Of a stretch of 64,000 bases of DNA, positions 17,592-25,117 are shown in pieces. Position numbers and translations under genes: made by a program. This DNA comes from DASUGC01 sp035606665 (lineage in GTDB: Bacteria; Acidobacteriota; Vicinamibacteria; Vicinamibacterales; SCN-69-37): assembly GCA_035606665.1 (NCBI GenBank), contig DATNEY010000008.1, positions 12,392-76,391 on the forward strand. Direction: 5' to 3'. The notes under the pieces were generated by a model that was not told the origin of the DNA, did no database searches, and was given only the letters and a program-made list of their open reading frames with translations. Position 1 is the stretch's first letter, and each line of letters begins with the position of its first letter.

Positions 17592-18287
17592 ATGATCAAC
17601 CGCCTCGTTCTCTACGACATCGATGGAACTCTCATCACGACAGGCCGGGCCGGCGTCCGCGGGATGAACGCCGCGTTCGCGCGGCTGCATGGCCGCGACG
17701 ATGCGCTGGAGGGGATTAGTTTCGCCGGCAGGACCGATCGCGCCATCGTGACGGATATCTTCCAGGCTATGGGAATCGACGCCGGCGACGAGCAGATCGA
17801 GGCGCTGCGCGACGCGTATCTGGAGCACCTGCGCGAGGAAATCCGCAAGCCGGTGCCGGACAGTGGCGTCCTGCCTGGCGTAGTCGCCTCACTCGAGACA
17901 TTCGAAACGAGAACGGACGTGGGAGTGGGACTCCTGACAGGCAACTTTCTCCGCGGCGCCCAGATCAAGCTGGGCCACTTCGGCCTCTGGGACCGGTTTC
18001 GGTTCGGTGCTTTCGGGGATACGCACGCGGACAGGCGGAAGCTCGTGCCGGTCGCGATCGACGAAGCCCGCCGCGCCACGGGGGTGTCCGTTCCGCCGGG
18101 ATGCGTGGTCGTCATCGGTGACACGCCGCTCGATGTCGACTGCGCGCACGCGCACGGCGCCGTTGCGGTCGGCGTGGCGACGGGGCCGTTCAGTGCGCAC
18201 GAACTCGCGGCGGCGAAGGCCGATCTCGTGCTCGAGTCTCTCGGGGATGTTCGGGCGCTCGTCGATCTGGTGAACGGTCTGGCGTGA
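17592..18287 (+). CDS. HAD-superfamily hydrolase
   Basis: A 231-aa HAD phosphatase. Motif I is LVLYDIDGTLITTGRAG, motif II is GLLTGN, and motif III is VVVIGDTPLDVDCAHAHG. The helical cap between motifs I and II is of the C1, phosphoglycolate phosphatase-like type. A weak -10 (TAGACC, 17579-17584) sits 7 nt before the ATG. No partner gene hints at the substrate. Confidence 0.88.
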   Translation: MINRLVLYDIDGTLITTGRAGVRGMNAAFARLHGRDDALEGISFAGRTDRAIVTDIFQAMGIDAGDEQIEALRDAYLEHLREEIRKPVPDSGVLPGVVASLETFETRTDVGVGLLTGNFLRGAQIKLGHFGLWDRFRFGAFGDTHADRRKLVPVAIDEARRATGVSVPPGCVVVIGDTPLDVDCAHAHGAVAVGVATGPFSAHELAAAKADLVLESLGDVRALVDLVNGLA

Positions 18288-18308
18288 CGATCGCAGGCGC
18301 CGCCCCTC

Positions 18309-18400
18309 TTGTCCACGGAGCACACGAGACACGGAGAACATTCTTGCGTGGTCCGCTCTCCGCAGAATCTCTCCGTGTCCTGTGTTCTCCGTGTGACAAG
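18309..18400. terminator. Long inverted repeat between convergent genes
   Basis: Arms built of CACGGAG...CACGGAGAA (18314-18338) and TTCTCCGTG-type words (18370-18396) can pair, with a loop near CTTGCGTGGTCCGC. It lies between the HAD gene (+) and the STAS-like gene (-). CACGGAG-type palindromes are often dispersed repeats; here it probably serves as a bidirectional terminator. Confidence 0.5.
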
Positions 18401-18408
18401 AGACGCGG

Positions 18409-18774
18409 TCACCGAAACGTCGCCAGCCACTGCCTGGCGTCAGGCTCGTCCCGGAACAACTCGATCCGCACGCCAAGCCGCCGGCCCATCGCCTGAAACT
18501 GTTCGGCCGACTCAGCCAGCCGCGGCGGTGCGATCACGGCGCAGGCGGCGCCCAGCTTCGGTCCGAGCCCTTGCGTAAGGATTCGGGCCCGCCGCTCGAC
18601 TTCCTGTGGTCCGTCCGCGTCATCGGCGCGTCTGATGTCGATGAGCACCAGCGACGCTTCCGGTACGCGGTCGTCTCGCACGATTTCGTTGTAGGTAATG
18701 GCGCGCTGCAATTCGGACGGAGTGCCGCGTAGAATCAACGTCAGCACCGAGCCATCGTAGTCGTAGCTCAACAT
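18409..18774 (-). CDS. Hypothetical protein, SpoIIAA/STAS-like
   Basis: A 121-aa cytoplasmic protein starting MLSYDYDGSVLTLILRGTPS. It has alternating strands and helices, including the strand ASLVLIDIRRADD and ACAVIAPPRLAESAEQFQAM followed by GVRIELFRDEPDARQWL. The end, a short strand then DExxARxWL, resembles SpoIIAA-like/STAS proteins. The longer ORF upstream is a shadow of the divergent lipoprotein gene. A TAATAAT stretch about 25 nt upstream may be its -10. Confidence 0.6.
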   Translation of the reverse strand: MLSYDYDGSVLTLILRGTPSELQRAITYNEIVRDDRVPEASLVLIDIRRADDADGPQEVERRARILTQGLGPKLGAACAVIAPPRLAESAEQFQAMGRRLGVRIELFRDEPDARQWLATFR

Positions 18775-18811
18775 ACGGATTGTGCGAAGGCGCCTATTAT
18801 TACCTGAAGCC

Positions 18812-20263
18812 ATGACAATGCGCCGCGATGCAGTCGTTGTTACTGCCGGTCTGATGCTCGCGAGCTGCCTCGCCGCGTCGGTGCCGGCCGCATCGCAGTC
18901 GTCCCCGGCTTCCGGCTCGGCCTCAATGGCCGGCACGTTCAGTTTTCGAGATCTTGAAGAGGTGGGCGCGTTCCGCCTGCCCGCGGCCGGCGCGGAGTCG
19001 ACGTTCGCGAACCCGGGCATCGCCGGCCGGGTCGTGAATGGCGAGCAGCGCATTTTCGTCTACGCGTCAGGGCTGGTGGAACTCCGGCCGCCTGAGACTC
19101 TGGCGCCGTTCAAGCAGTTTTCCCAGGCGCCGCGGGCGACACTCGTCAAGAACTGGGGCAGTGTCTGGGGCGACAAGCGCCGATCGTGGACGCCGAAGGG
19201 GGAACTGCTCGATCCCATTCCCAATCGCGCGCAGGGACAGATGTACTTCGATGACATCCGGAAGTGGCTGCTGTTCACGTACTACGACTCCTACAACGCT
19301 CCCGGTACTCCGCACTGGAACCTGGCGGCAGTTGCGCTCGAGCCTGCTCTGGCGACGTACGGGCCGTGGCGGGTGCGCGTGCGTGCCGGAAACGACTGGG
19401 CATACGGAGCGGAACGCTCCTATTACCTGCAGGACGATCCTCGCGACGGATCGCTTCTGACCGGTTCCACGATCATTTCCAACAACAAGCCCTATCCGTG
19501 GGGGCCCAGCCTTGCGCGGCTCCCGGTGTGGCCGACGCCCGAAACTCCTGCGGGGTATCGCGCGCGCGATCTCGAGGCGGACAAGGTCTACGTCGACCAC
19601 CCGATCAGCGGTTTCCGCAACGGCGTGCCGCAGGGGATCTGGACGACCTTCAAGCGCCGCTTCAACATCGTCCCATTCGAGGAGTCGGAAGGCGCGGAAA
19701 CGGCCGATCCGGCGAAGAACGGCGGCGTGAGCTCATGGCAGCAGCGCGATCGCATCGGTGGCTTCGCGGCGATTTCGAATGGGCAGAAGGACGCGGTGTT
19801 CTTCTTCGCGGAACTCACTGGCACGTCCGGCGTGCCCGTGTCGGATCCCTCCAACTGCAAACACGGCCACACCTGGTACAACAATCCTGGTGCCGGCCGA
19901 AAGGACTCACACGGCTGCACCGACCCACTTGGGAACACGGGACCGACCTACACCGATCGTCTGCTGGCGGTCTATACGTACCGGCGCGCGGATCTCGACG
20001 CGGTCGCGGCAGGAAAGGTCGCGCCCTATCGTGTTGATCCCGTGGAGTTTGTCGATCTCACCGCCCGCGGTGTGGCGCTGACGCCGAGCGGGATGTCCGA
20101 CCCCGGCAATTTTTCCTGCTGCTACATCAACCGCCAGACGAGGATGGTGTACGGCATGTCGAATCGCGCCGAAGGTACGGCGGACAACATTTCGGATAAG
20201 CGCAGCGTCGTTTGGGTGTGGCGCTATCCGGCGGCTCCGCAGGCGACGGCCCTCGGCCGGTAG
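18812..20263 (+). CDS. Exported lipoprotein of unknown function
   Basis: A 483-aa protein. MTMRRDAVVVTAGLMLASCL gives a signal peptide with a lipobox-like LASC, so it may be lipid-anchored; a plain signal peptidase I site near PAASQ is the alternative. The body has aromatic-rich beta segments (MYFDDIRKWLLFTYYDSYN, NDWAYGAERSYYLQDD) and paired cysteines (SNCKHGHTW, SHGCTD, NFSCCYIN). It may be a beta-propeller or surface-binding protein, but no known catalytic motif is seen. TATTAT at 18795-18800 is a probable -10. Confidence 0.7.
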   Translation: MTMRRDAVVVTAGLMLASCLAASVPAASQSSPASGSASMAGTFSFRDLEEVGAFRLPAAGAESTFANPGIAGRVVNGEQRIFVYASGLVELRPPETLAPFKQFSQAPRATLVKNWGSVWGDKRRSWTPKGELLDPIPNRAQGQMYFDDIRKWLLFTYYDSYNAPGTPHWNLAAVALEPALATYGPWRVRVRAGNDWAYGAERSYYLQDDPRDGSLLTGSTIISNNKPYPWGPSLARLPVWPTPETPAGYRARDLEADKVYVDHPISGFRNGVPQGIWTTFKRRFNIVPFEESEGAETADPAKNGGVSSWQQRDRIGGFAAISNGQKDAVFFFAELTGTSGVPVSDPSNCKHGHTWYNNPGAGRKDSHGCTDPLGNTGPTYTDRLLAVYTYRRADLDAVAAGKVAPYRVDPVEFVDLTARGVALTPSGMSDPGNFSCCYINRQTRMVYGMSNRAEGTADNISDKRSVVWVWRYPAAPQATALGR

Positions 20264-20283
20264 GCCGGGCCGCCAGGCCCGGC
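20264..20283. terminator. REP-like hairpin between convergent genes
   Basis: A perfect hairpin GCCGGGCC-GCCA-GGCCCGGC directly follows the lipoprotein stop and precedes the end of the small membrane gene on the other strand. It belongs to the same GC-palindrome family as 9319-9372 and 16921-16968. Confidence 0.65.
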
Positions 20284-20286
20284 ATC

Positions 20287-20499
20287 TCACGTTCTGGTCA
20301 TCACGGCGACGAGCGCCAGCAGCACCGCCGTCACTGCGCTCAGGAATATCAGCGCGATCACGATGTTCCGCATCGCTGACGCCGCAGTCATCCTGGTCAT
20401 GACGACGGACAGCAGGATCATCGCGACGACCGCGATGACGGCGCAGAGGACCATGGCCTTCCAGCCGGAGAGCAGGACGAACCAGAGCGTCCAGGTCAC
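20287..20499 (-). CDS. Small two-helix membrane protein
   Basis: A 70-aa protein with two clear hydrophobic segments (about residues 12-33 and 44-66). It begins with GTG (TWTLWFVLLSGWKAMVL) and ends VAVMTRT. It is unknown, but its position, bounded by a convergent terminator hairpin and tRNA-Sec, and its composition favour a real gene. Confidence 0.5.
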   Translation of the reverse strand: MTWTLWFVLLSGWKAMVLCAVIAVVAMILLSVVMTRMTAASAMRNIVIALIFLSAVTAVLLALVAVMTRT

Positions 20500-20533
20500 G
20501 GGACTGTGGGTGGATCAGGGTAGTGCTCTGGAG

Positions 20534-20630
20534 TGGCGGAAGCCCGAGGGAGTCGAACCCTCCCTTCCCGCGTTGGCGGGAAGCGACCGGTTTTGAAGAC
20601 CGGGAGGGCCACCGGACCCCGGTGGCTTCC
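20534..20630 (-). tRNA. selC: tRNA-Sec (anticodon UCA)
   Basis: The minus strand folds as a selenocysteine tRNA. The 97-nt gene begins GGAAGCCACC and ends GGGCTTCCGCCA with CCA encoded. The anticodon loop is CTTCAAA between CCGGT and ACCGG, giving UCA. The variable arm is a long stem (CTTCCCGC...GCGGGAAG). The D stem is long (CACCGG/CCGGTG), the T loop is TTCGACT, and the acceptor arm is extended with a mismatched eighth pair. It lies 15 nt downstream of the cold-shock gene on the same strand. No selA, selB, selD or selenoprotein is visible in the window. Confidence 0.95.
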
Positions 20631-20645
20631 GTTTGGTCGCAGGTC

Positions 20646-20849
20646 TTACTCGAGGAGCCGGACTTCCGCGGCGCGCGGACCTTTCGGAGAGTCCTCGGTC
20701 GTGAACTCGACACGCTGGCCCTCACGGAGCAGTTCGAAGACCGTCTGGCGGACCGAGGACCGATGGAAGAAGTGCTCGACGCCGCTCTCGTCTCGAATGA
20801 ACCCGAAACCCTTGTCGATCAGCAATCGTGCAATCGTGCCGTTGGGCAT
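20646..20849 (-). CDS. Cold-shock-domain protein
   Basis: A 67-aa single CSD protein that binds single-stranded RNA or DNA. RNP1 is KGFGFIRDESG, RNP2 is EHFFHRSSV, and the C-terminus is EFTTEDSPKGPRAAEVRLLE. It starts MPNGTIARLLIDKG. A leader of about 64 nt runs from the promoter at 20920-20949. The casposon-like element has inserted at that promoter's -35 box. Confidence 0.92.
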   Translation of the reverse strand: MPNGTIARLLIDKGFGFIRDESGVEHFFHRSSVRQTVFELLREGQRVEFTTEDSPKGPRAAEVRLLE

Positions 20850-20919
20850 GACTGAATCCTTTTCGCCGTTCCGGAGGACTCCGCCTCTCGGAATGTCCGT
20901 TTGTTGGTAGTCAAAAGTC

Positions 20920-20949
20920 AGTCTAGGCGCTGGCCTTTTGGCAAGTCAA
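20920..20949 (-). promoter_or_regulatory. Cold-shock gene promoter, broken into by the element's target site
   Basis: On the minus strand TTGACT (20949-20944) and TAGACT (20925-20920) are separated by 18 nt, a good sigma-70 pair. Bases 20945-20949 of the -35 are also the first bases of the 14-bp target-site duplication, so duplication of the target on insertion rebuilt the -35. Confidence 0.6.
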
Positions 20950-20958
20950 GGAAGGGAA

Positions 20959-20993
20959 GGGGTAAGCGATTGCAACGGGAAAAGTGCTACACC
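20959..20993 (+). repeat. Left terminal inverted repeat of the element
   Basis: 35 bp beginning GGGGTAAGCGATTGC and ending AAAAGTGCTACACC. It is identical in inverse orientation to 31005-31039 and preceded directly by the 14-bp target duplication. Confidence 0.95.
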
Positions 20994-21017
20994 TGAATCG
21001 CCGGGAGTCGAGTTGTC

Positions 21018-21821
21018 TCAGATGGGACTTATCGGCTCAAGTCCGAGGTCAGCAGCGGCCCTATTCAGATACGAGACCATCCAGACGACCTTCGATCTCG
21101 TCCTCAGGGGCATGTCCTTCCGCGCGCTGAGCTGCAAGAGCACTTCCCGAACGGGCTCGAAAAGACGAGCTCCGCCCAGCGTCGCTCCGACAGGTAGGCA
21201 AAGTCGGTAGAACGGTGCGGGAAGAGTCTTGTGTAGGTAATGCAGGAAAAAGAGGCCGTCACTATCGACTCTCAGAAAGTTACCGAAATCAGGTGCTTGT
21301 TCGATGAGTTCATAAGCACGCGCAACCACGCTTTCAGACAACACGACGCGTGGGTAATGTGCGACCGATCGCTCCAGTTCTGCGGCCTCGACAAGACCCG
21401 GACCAAAGACCATTCGCTTATCGTGAGCCAACTTCCCGTAGGCGATACCCCCTCGCGTCAGGAATCCTAGCTCCAGCAGTCGTAGGCAAATCCCAGCGGT
21501 TCCGATCAGCAGAATCCCAAGACCGTAGGGTTGGTCGTGCCCAGAAATGACAATGTTGTCGGAAAACACCGAGGCTTGAATAGCGTTGTGCGGCGCTTCA
21601 TTCTCCGGGCCGGTTGAATGTGTGGCCAACGCAGCCAGCGCCTTCTGTATCTTTTCAATCAGTTCCGGCTGTTCGTCGGCTCGCCCCACAAAATCAGAAA
21701 AGCCGAGAATGTCGACGAACGCAACGAACCGTTTCGGTCCATAACGGCCGTGATCAGCGTCTCGATCGGCTCGGCTTGCATCGCCAGCATCGTTCGGCAT
21801 TTGACCGGAGTCGTCAGCCAT
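21018..21821 (-). CDS. Class III nucleotidyl cyclase-domain protein (possible Pycsar-like cyclase)
   Basis: A 267-aa protein. FVAFVDILGFSDFVGRADEQ carries the first metal Asp of the class III cyclase fold (F-x-D-I-x-G-F-S/T), and SVFSDNIVISGHD the second. LTRGGIAYGKLAHD and FGPGLVEAAELERSVA are like the later strands of such domains. The nucleotide made is unknown; defence-type uridylate or cytidylate cyclases (Pycsar) are of this class. It starts 3 nt after the Shedu-like gene, so the pair is likely co-translated. It is the outermost gene at the left end, 24 nt from the TIR. Confidence 0.72.
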   Translation of the reverse strand: MADDSGQMPNDAGDASRADRDADHGRYGPKRFVAFVDILGFSDFVGRADEQPELIEKIQKALAALATHSTGPENEAPHNAIQASVFSDNIVISGHDQPYGLGILLIGTAGICLRLLELGFLTRGGIAYGKLAHDKRMVFGPGLVEAAELERSVAHYPRVVLSESVVARAYELIEQAPDFGNFLRVDSDGLFFLHYLHKTLPAPFYRLCLPVGATLGGARLFEPVREVLLQLSARKDMPLRTRSKVVWMVSYLNRAAADLGLEPISPI

Positions 21822-21824
21822 CGC

Positions 21825-22559
21825 TCACTCACTTCCCCAATTCGTTAAAGGTCGCCTGTAAGCGCGTCTCGCGATCTGGTCATACGTCACGGTCTGATAC
21901 GGATTCGCCTTCGAATTAAGGAACGTAAGTCGTTCTCGCTCGGCTTTGGACAACAATGCCCAGCGACCGCACGCAATCACATATGAAAATGACGGCGCAG
22001 TGTCACCTCCGAACGCTCGCCACCACTGTTCAAGCCGGTCGGGAGGCATCGTGCGAAAACTCCCGTTGGACGATCTGTCTGGCCATTCCGGCAGGTCTCG
22101 TGCCGCTGCAACGAGGTCTGAAACGAAGGTCTTTTGATTGGGTTCAATCCACTGCCGCCACTCGGTAACCTGACCGATCGCCGTTTGATATGACTTGGCT
22201 GGAGTTTGCTGTTGCGTAAATAAGGCTGTCGAGGCGCGTTCGATCTCAACCAATCCCACACAGGACGCGCCCTGATCCGCCATCAGGACGCCGAAGTCTG
22301 CAACAAAGCGGGTGCCGATTGCGGGCTTGTTGAAGAAAGCCAATGTTCTGCTGTCGGCGAACCCAAACAGCCCCAGAACAAATCCGGGATTTGCAACGAG
22401 AAATTCGTGCAGGTCATTCTCTGAAGCATCGCGGCCTAGGACATCGGCCAAGCCAGACAGCTGCTCTATGACTGGCGCCATCTCAAGTTCATGAACAGGG
22501 GTGTCCGCTGAGTATTCTGGGAAGAATATTTCTCGCAATACTTGGTCACGATCAGCCAT
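21825..22559 (-). CDS. Shedu-type (DUF4263/SduA) nuclease-like protein
   Basis: A 244-aa protein. DLHEFLVANPGFVLGLFG is the N-terminal FLxxNP block of DUF4263. VADFGVLMAD...SCVGLVEIERASTALFT and TAIGQVTEWRQWI are the PD-(D/E)XK core, with EIER in place of the usual ExK. Family members are anti-phage nucleases (Shedu) that sense phage DNA ends. The gene sits between the PD-(D/E)XK gene and the cyclase, all on the minus strand. Whether the altered Lys position affects catalysis is open. Confidence 0.78.
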   Translation of the reverse strand: MADRDQVLREIFFPEYSADTPVHELEMAPVIEQLSGLADVLGRDASENDLHEFLVANPGFVLGLFGFADSRTLAFFNKPAIGTRFVADFGVLMADQGASCVGLVEIERASTALFTQQQTPAKSYQTAIGQVTEWRQWIEPNQKTFVSDLVAAARDLPEWPDRSSNGSFRTMPPDRLEQWWRAFGGDTAPSFSYVIACGRWALLSKAERERLTFLNSKANPYQTVTYDQIARRAYRRPLTNWGSE

Positions 22560-22592
22560 AGGTGTCGCTCAGAGGGGCCTAAACCATCGATA

Positions 22593-24011
22593 CTATAAAT
22601 TGCTTGCACTGGCCTTCAGACGACCGTCGACGGTCCACACGTCTGGAACACGCTTTCCACTCGCCTTAAGCGCTTGAGCGAGTTTCACAACTCGCGCAAT
22701 GCTCTTTGCCGTTGCCGTTGTCTGAATGAGCAAATAGATGCTGTGAAGGCTCTTCTCAGCCGCATCGTAGGCAGGCAGCTGTTGCTCCAAGCCGTGAACA
22801 AGCTGGGAATTGGAGGACAGCTTGATCTCGACGTTTATCCGGAGTGAATAGCCCTTGCTGAATTTGAAGTCCACAGACCCAGCACCACCATCGACCTCGG
22901 GGCTGATGTCGAGGTTATTTGCCTGACAATAGGCATCGGCAATCGCGTAGAACACAAGCTGTGCTGCCTTTTCCTTTTTCGGTTCCCCGTTGTCGTTGTA
23001 AAGGAGACGAGAAAGGCGATTCGCCTCGACCATCTCCTTGTAACGCTGACAAATCGCTTTGACCACCTCGATCGCCGTCTCGGGTGCCTGTAGCTTTGCA
23101 GCGTCGAGTTGTAACGGGTCCTTGTTAGCGAGCCCAACAGCCTCCTCATACCACCGGATCAAAGCGTCGGGGTCTTTGACGAAGTCGTATGCACTCGCTT
23201 GTTTGTCTCGATACTGCTTCAGGAAGTCCGCAAGAAGTTCCGGATTGTCGAGTAACGTCTTTCGGAGAACGGCCTTCTTAACCTTCTTGGTCGCCTTTCT
23301 CCACGTGTCCCCGATCAGCCCGTTCACTTTGTGACGGAGGGCCGAATTGTGACTTGAGACGATGTCGATATCGCTCCACGAATTTGCGACTGGTAAATGT
23401 CGCAAGATGTCGGCAGGAACCAGATAGAGTGACGCTCCAGAAACTGGATCCTTCGGGACCAAGAACACAGCGTCACCGTGAGTTACCTTGACCGTCCCGA
23501 GTTTCAGGTCCTGCGCTACCCGCGCTGAAAACGCCAGGATGTGTCCTCTCACAACTGCCGCCGTCATGTCGCTGATTCGATCTGCTCCGACGCCCTCCTG
23601 CAGCAGCCCAACCAGATCGAAGATTGTCGGGTCTTGGCAGCCCGCTCCAATGATCTCCCCAGCGAGATCGGCGAGTTCGATCGCTAGGCCTACGCCGATC
23701 GCGCTCCCGGATTTGCCATCTTTCGAATAGCCCAGCCCAGTGTTCGGAATCTCGGCGAAGATCAAGTTGTCGACAGCCTTGGACCAGAAAATGTCGCCGC
23801 GCTTCTTAGATGCCTTGACGAGCGCGAACACCCCTCCGAAGTGCTTGTCAAAGGTCTCCCGTGATCCGGCAAGCTCTGGAGCACCGCTAGAAGCAAGTAA
23901 GTGGGGATCGATGTGAAAACGGGAATCGAGGTCAACGAAGCCGTTGAACACCCCCGCGTCCTCTAGCGCTTTCTTGTCGACACCAAGCGCTTCACTAAGA
24001 AGTCTGGGCAT
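22593..24011 (-). CDS. PD-(D/E)XK-like protein, probable defence nuclease
   Basis: A 472-aa protein. The ATG MPRLLSEALGVDKKALEDAG is chosen because GGAGG lies 9 nt upstream; a 14-residue extension is possible. The N-terminal part (GVFNGFVDLDSRFHIDPHLL...) matches no fold I can name. The C-terminal third reads GAGSVDFKFSKGYSLRINVE and then IKLSSNSQLVHGLEQQLPAY, the D...ExK core of restriction-endonuclease-like enzymes. YDAAEKSLHSIYLLIQTTA follows as a core strand. It is probably the first gene of the three-gene minus-strand cargo operon. Confidence 0.65.
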   Translation of the reverse strand: MPRLLSEALGVDKKALEDAGVFNGFVDLDSRFHIDPHLLASSGAPELAGSRETFDKHFGGVFALVKASKKRGDIFWSKAVDNLIFAEIPNTGLGYSKDGKSGSAIGVGLAIELADLAGEIIGAGCQDPTIFDLVGLLQEGVGADRISDMTAAVVRGHILAFSARVAQDLKLGTVKVTHGDAVFLVPKDPVSGASLYLVPADILRHLPVANSWSDIDIVSSHNSALRHKVNGLIGDTWRKATKKVKKAVLRKTLLDNPELLADFLKQYRDKQASAYDFVKDPDALIRWYEEAVGLANKDPLQLDAAKLQAPETAIEVVKAICQRYKEMVEANRLSRLLYNDNGEPKKEKAAQLVFYAIADAYCQANNLDISPEVDGGAGSVDFKFSKGYSLRINVEIKLSSNSQLVHGLEQQLPAYDAAEKSLHSIYLLIQTTATAKSIARVVKLAQALKASGKRVPDVWTVDGRLKASASNL

Positions 24012-24119
24012 GCGATTGCGCCTCCGCGCAGGGCCGACTGCATTTTGCTTCAAAACCTCTGTCGGTCAGTCCACAATCGTCGGACCGTCACACATAAGCC
24101 TTCACACATTGGGACCTTC

Positions 24120-25082
24120 ATGACCGCGAGACGTGACCTTGTTGCAGAAATTGTCGAAGTGCGCGAGCGACAGAAGCGCGAACCCTATCCGGTAATCATG
24201 CCGTGGAGAATGGTCAGCATCGCAATGGCCCTTCGAGAAACACCGGACATGAATCAGGAGTTCTTGCGATACGTCCCAATCGGCATCGTTGCTTGCATCG
24301 AGGGCTTTTTCAGATCCGCGATACGAACGCTGATTGATGCTGGCGATCCATTCCTCAGCAACGCGAGGACCCTCGCTCAAATCAAGGACCTCCGGATCGA
24401 CTTCGAACTCCTACGAGCCGTCCATGGCCGACAGATATCAGTGGGCGACCTTATTGGGCATGTTGTGTCCTTCAATGATCTGGCTCAGTTGAACGCAGTG
24501 ATGTCTACCGTCATTGGTAGGGACTTTCTGGAATTGGTGACCACCGCAAGAAAGCGTCAGCCCAACGACTCACCGCAAGAGCCGATCATTCCCGATCCTG
24601 TGGTCATTTTTCGGGACGTGGCTGAGACATTTCGGCTCAGGCATATCTACGCGCACGAACTCGTTTCCTTCGAGCCGACGGAGAGAGGCGAGGTAGACAG
24701 GCTTCTGGAGTCATCGGTAGGATTTCTACAGGCTTCGGCTGAAGCCGTCGGCGAACTGCTCCACCCGAATGCGCCTCTAACGCAGGCCGACATGAATATT
24801 GAGTCGGCTCGCAGGCTGGACTCGATCGACGCGGCATTAGAGGACGTCATAGCGGACTTCACGGCCCAACTGGAACCGGCCCGACAGAGAGAGTTGGCCC
24901 AAAGCCAAGTGGCTTGGATCGAATTCAGACGTAAACACTCCGAGTTTGAAGCTGGAGAATATCGGACCGGTTCGATCTATCCCACAATCTACGGAGGTGC
25001 CGCCTATGCGTTATCCAAAGTGCGACTGGAAAGCCTGAGAGAGCTTCTTACTACCCACAAGGAGGAGCAACAGCAGCTGTAA
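24120..25082 (+). CDS. HEPN-like plus LprI-like domain protein
   Basis: A 320-aa protein starting MTARRDLVAEIVEVRERQKR. It is largely helical. FRLRHIYAHELV (residues 171-182) contains an R-x4-H pair typical of HEPN ribonucleases. Residues about 258-312 (ELAQSQVAWIEFRRKHSEFE, then GSIYPTIYGGAAYALSKVRL) resemble the LprI/DUF1311 domain, which is usually periplasmic, yet there is no signal peptide here. It is the only cargo gene on the plus strand and has no antitoxin partner. The combination suggests an RNA-cleaving defence or toxin protein; the role is inferred. Confidence 0.55.
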   Translation: MTARRDLVAEIVEVRERQKREPYPVIMPWRMVSIAMALRETPDMNQEFLRYVPIGIVACIEGFFRSAIRTLIDAGDPFLSNARTLAQIKDLRIDFELLRAVHGRQISVGDLIGHVVSFNDLAQLNAVMSTVIGRDFLELVTTARKRQPNDSPQEPIIPDPVVIFRDVAETFRLRHIYAHELVSFEPTERGEVDRLLESSVGFLQASAEAVGELLHPNAPLTQADMNIESARRLDSIDAALEDVIADFTAQLEPARQRELAQSQVAWIEFRRKHSEFEAGEYRTGSIYPTIYGGAAYALSKVRLESLRELLTTHKEEQQQL

Positions 25083-25117
25083 ATCGGCATCGCCGGAGAA
25101 ACATGACGATTGGAGAA

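Noticed and set aside
20534..20630. tRNA-Ser as an alternative to tRNA-Sec because of the long variable arm
   Set aside because: A UCA anticodon, long D stem, extended acceptor arm and near match to known selC layouts favour Sec over Ser (no serine anticodon).
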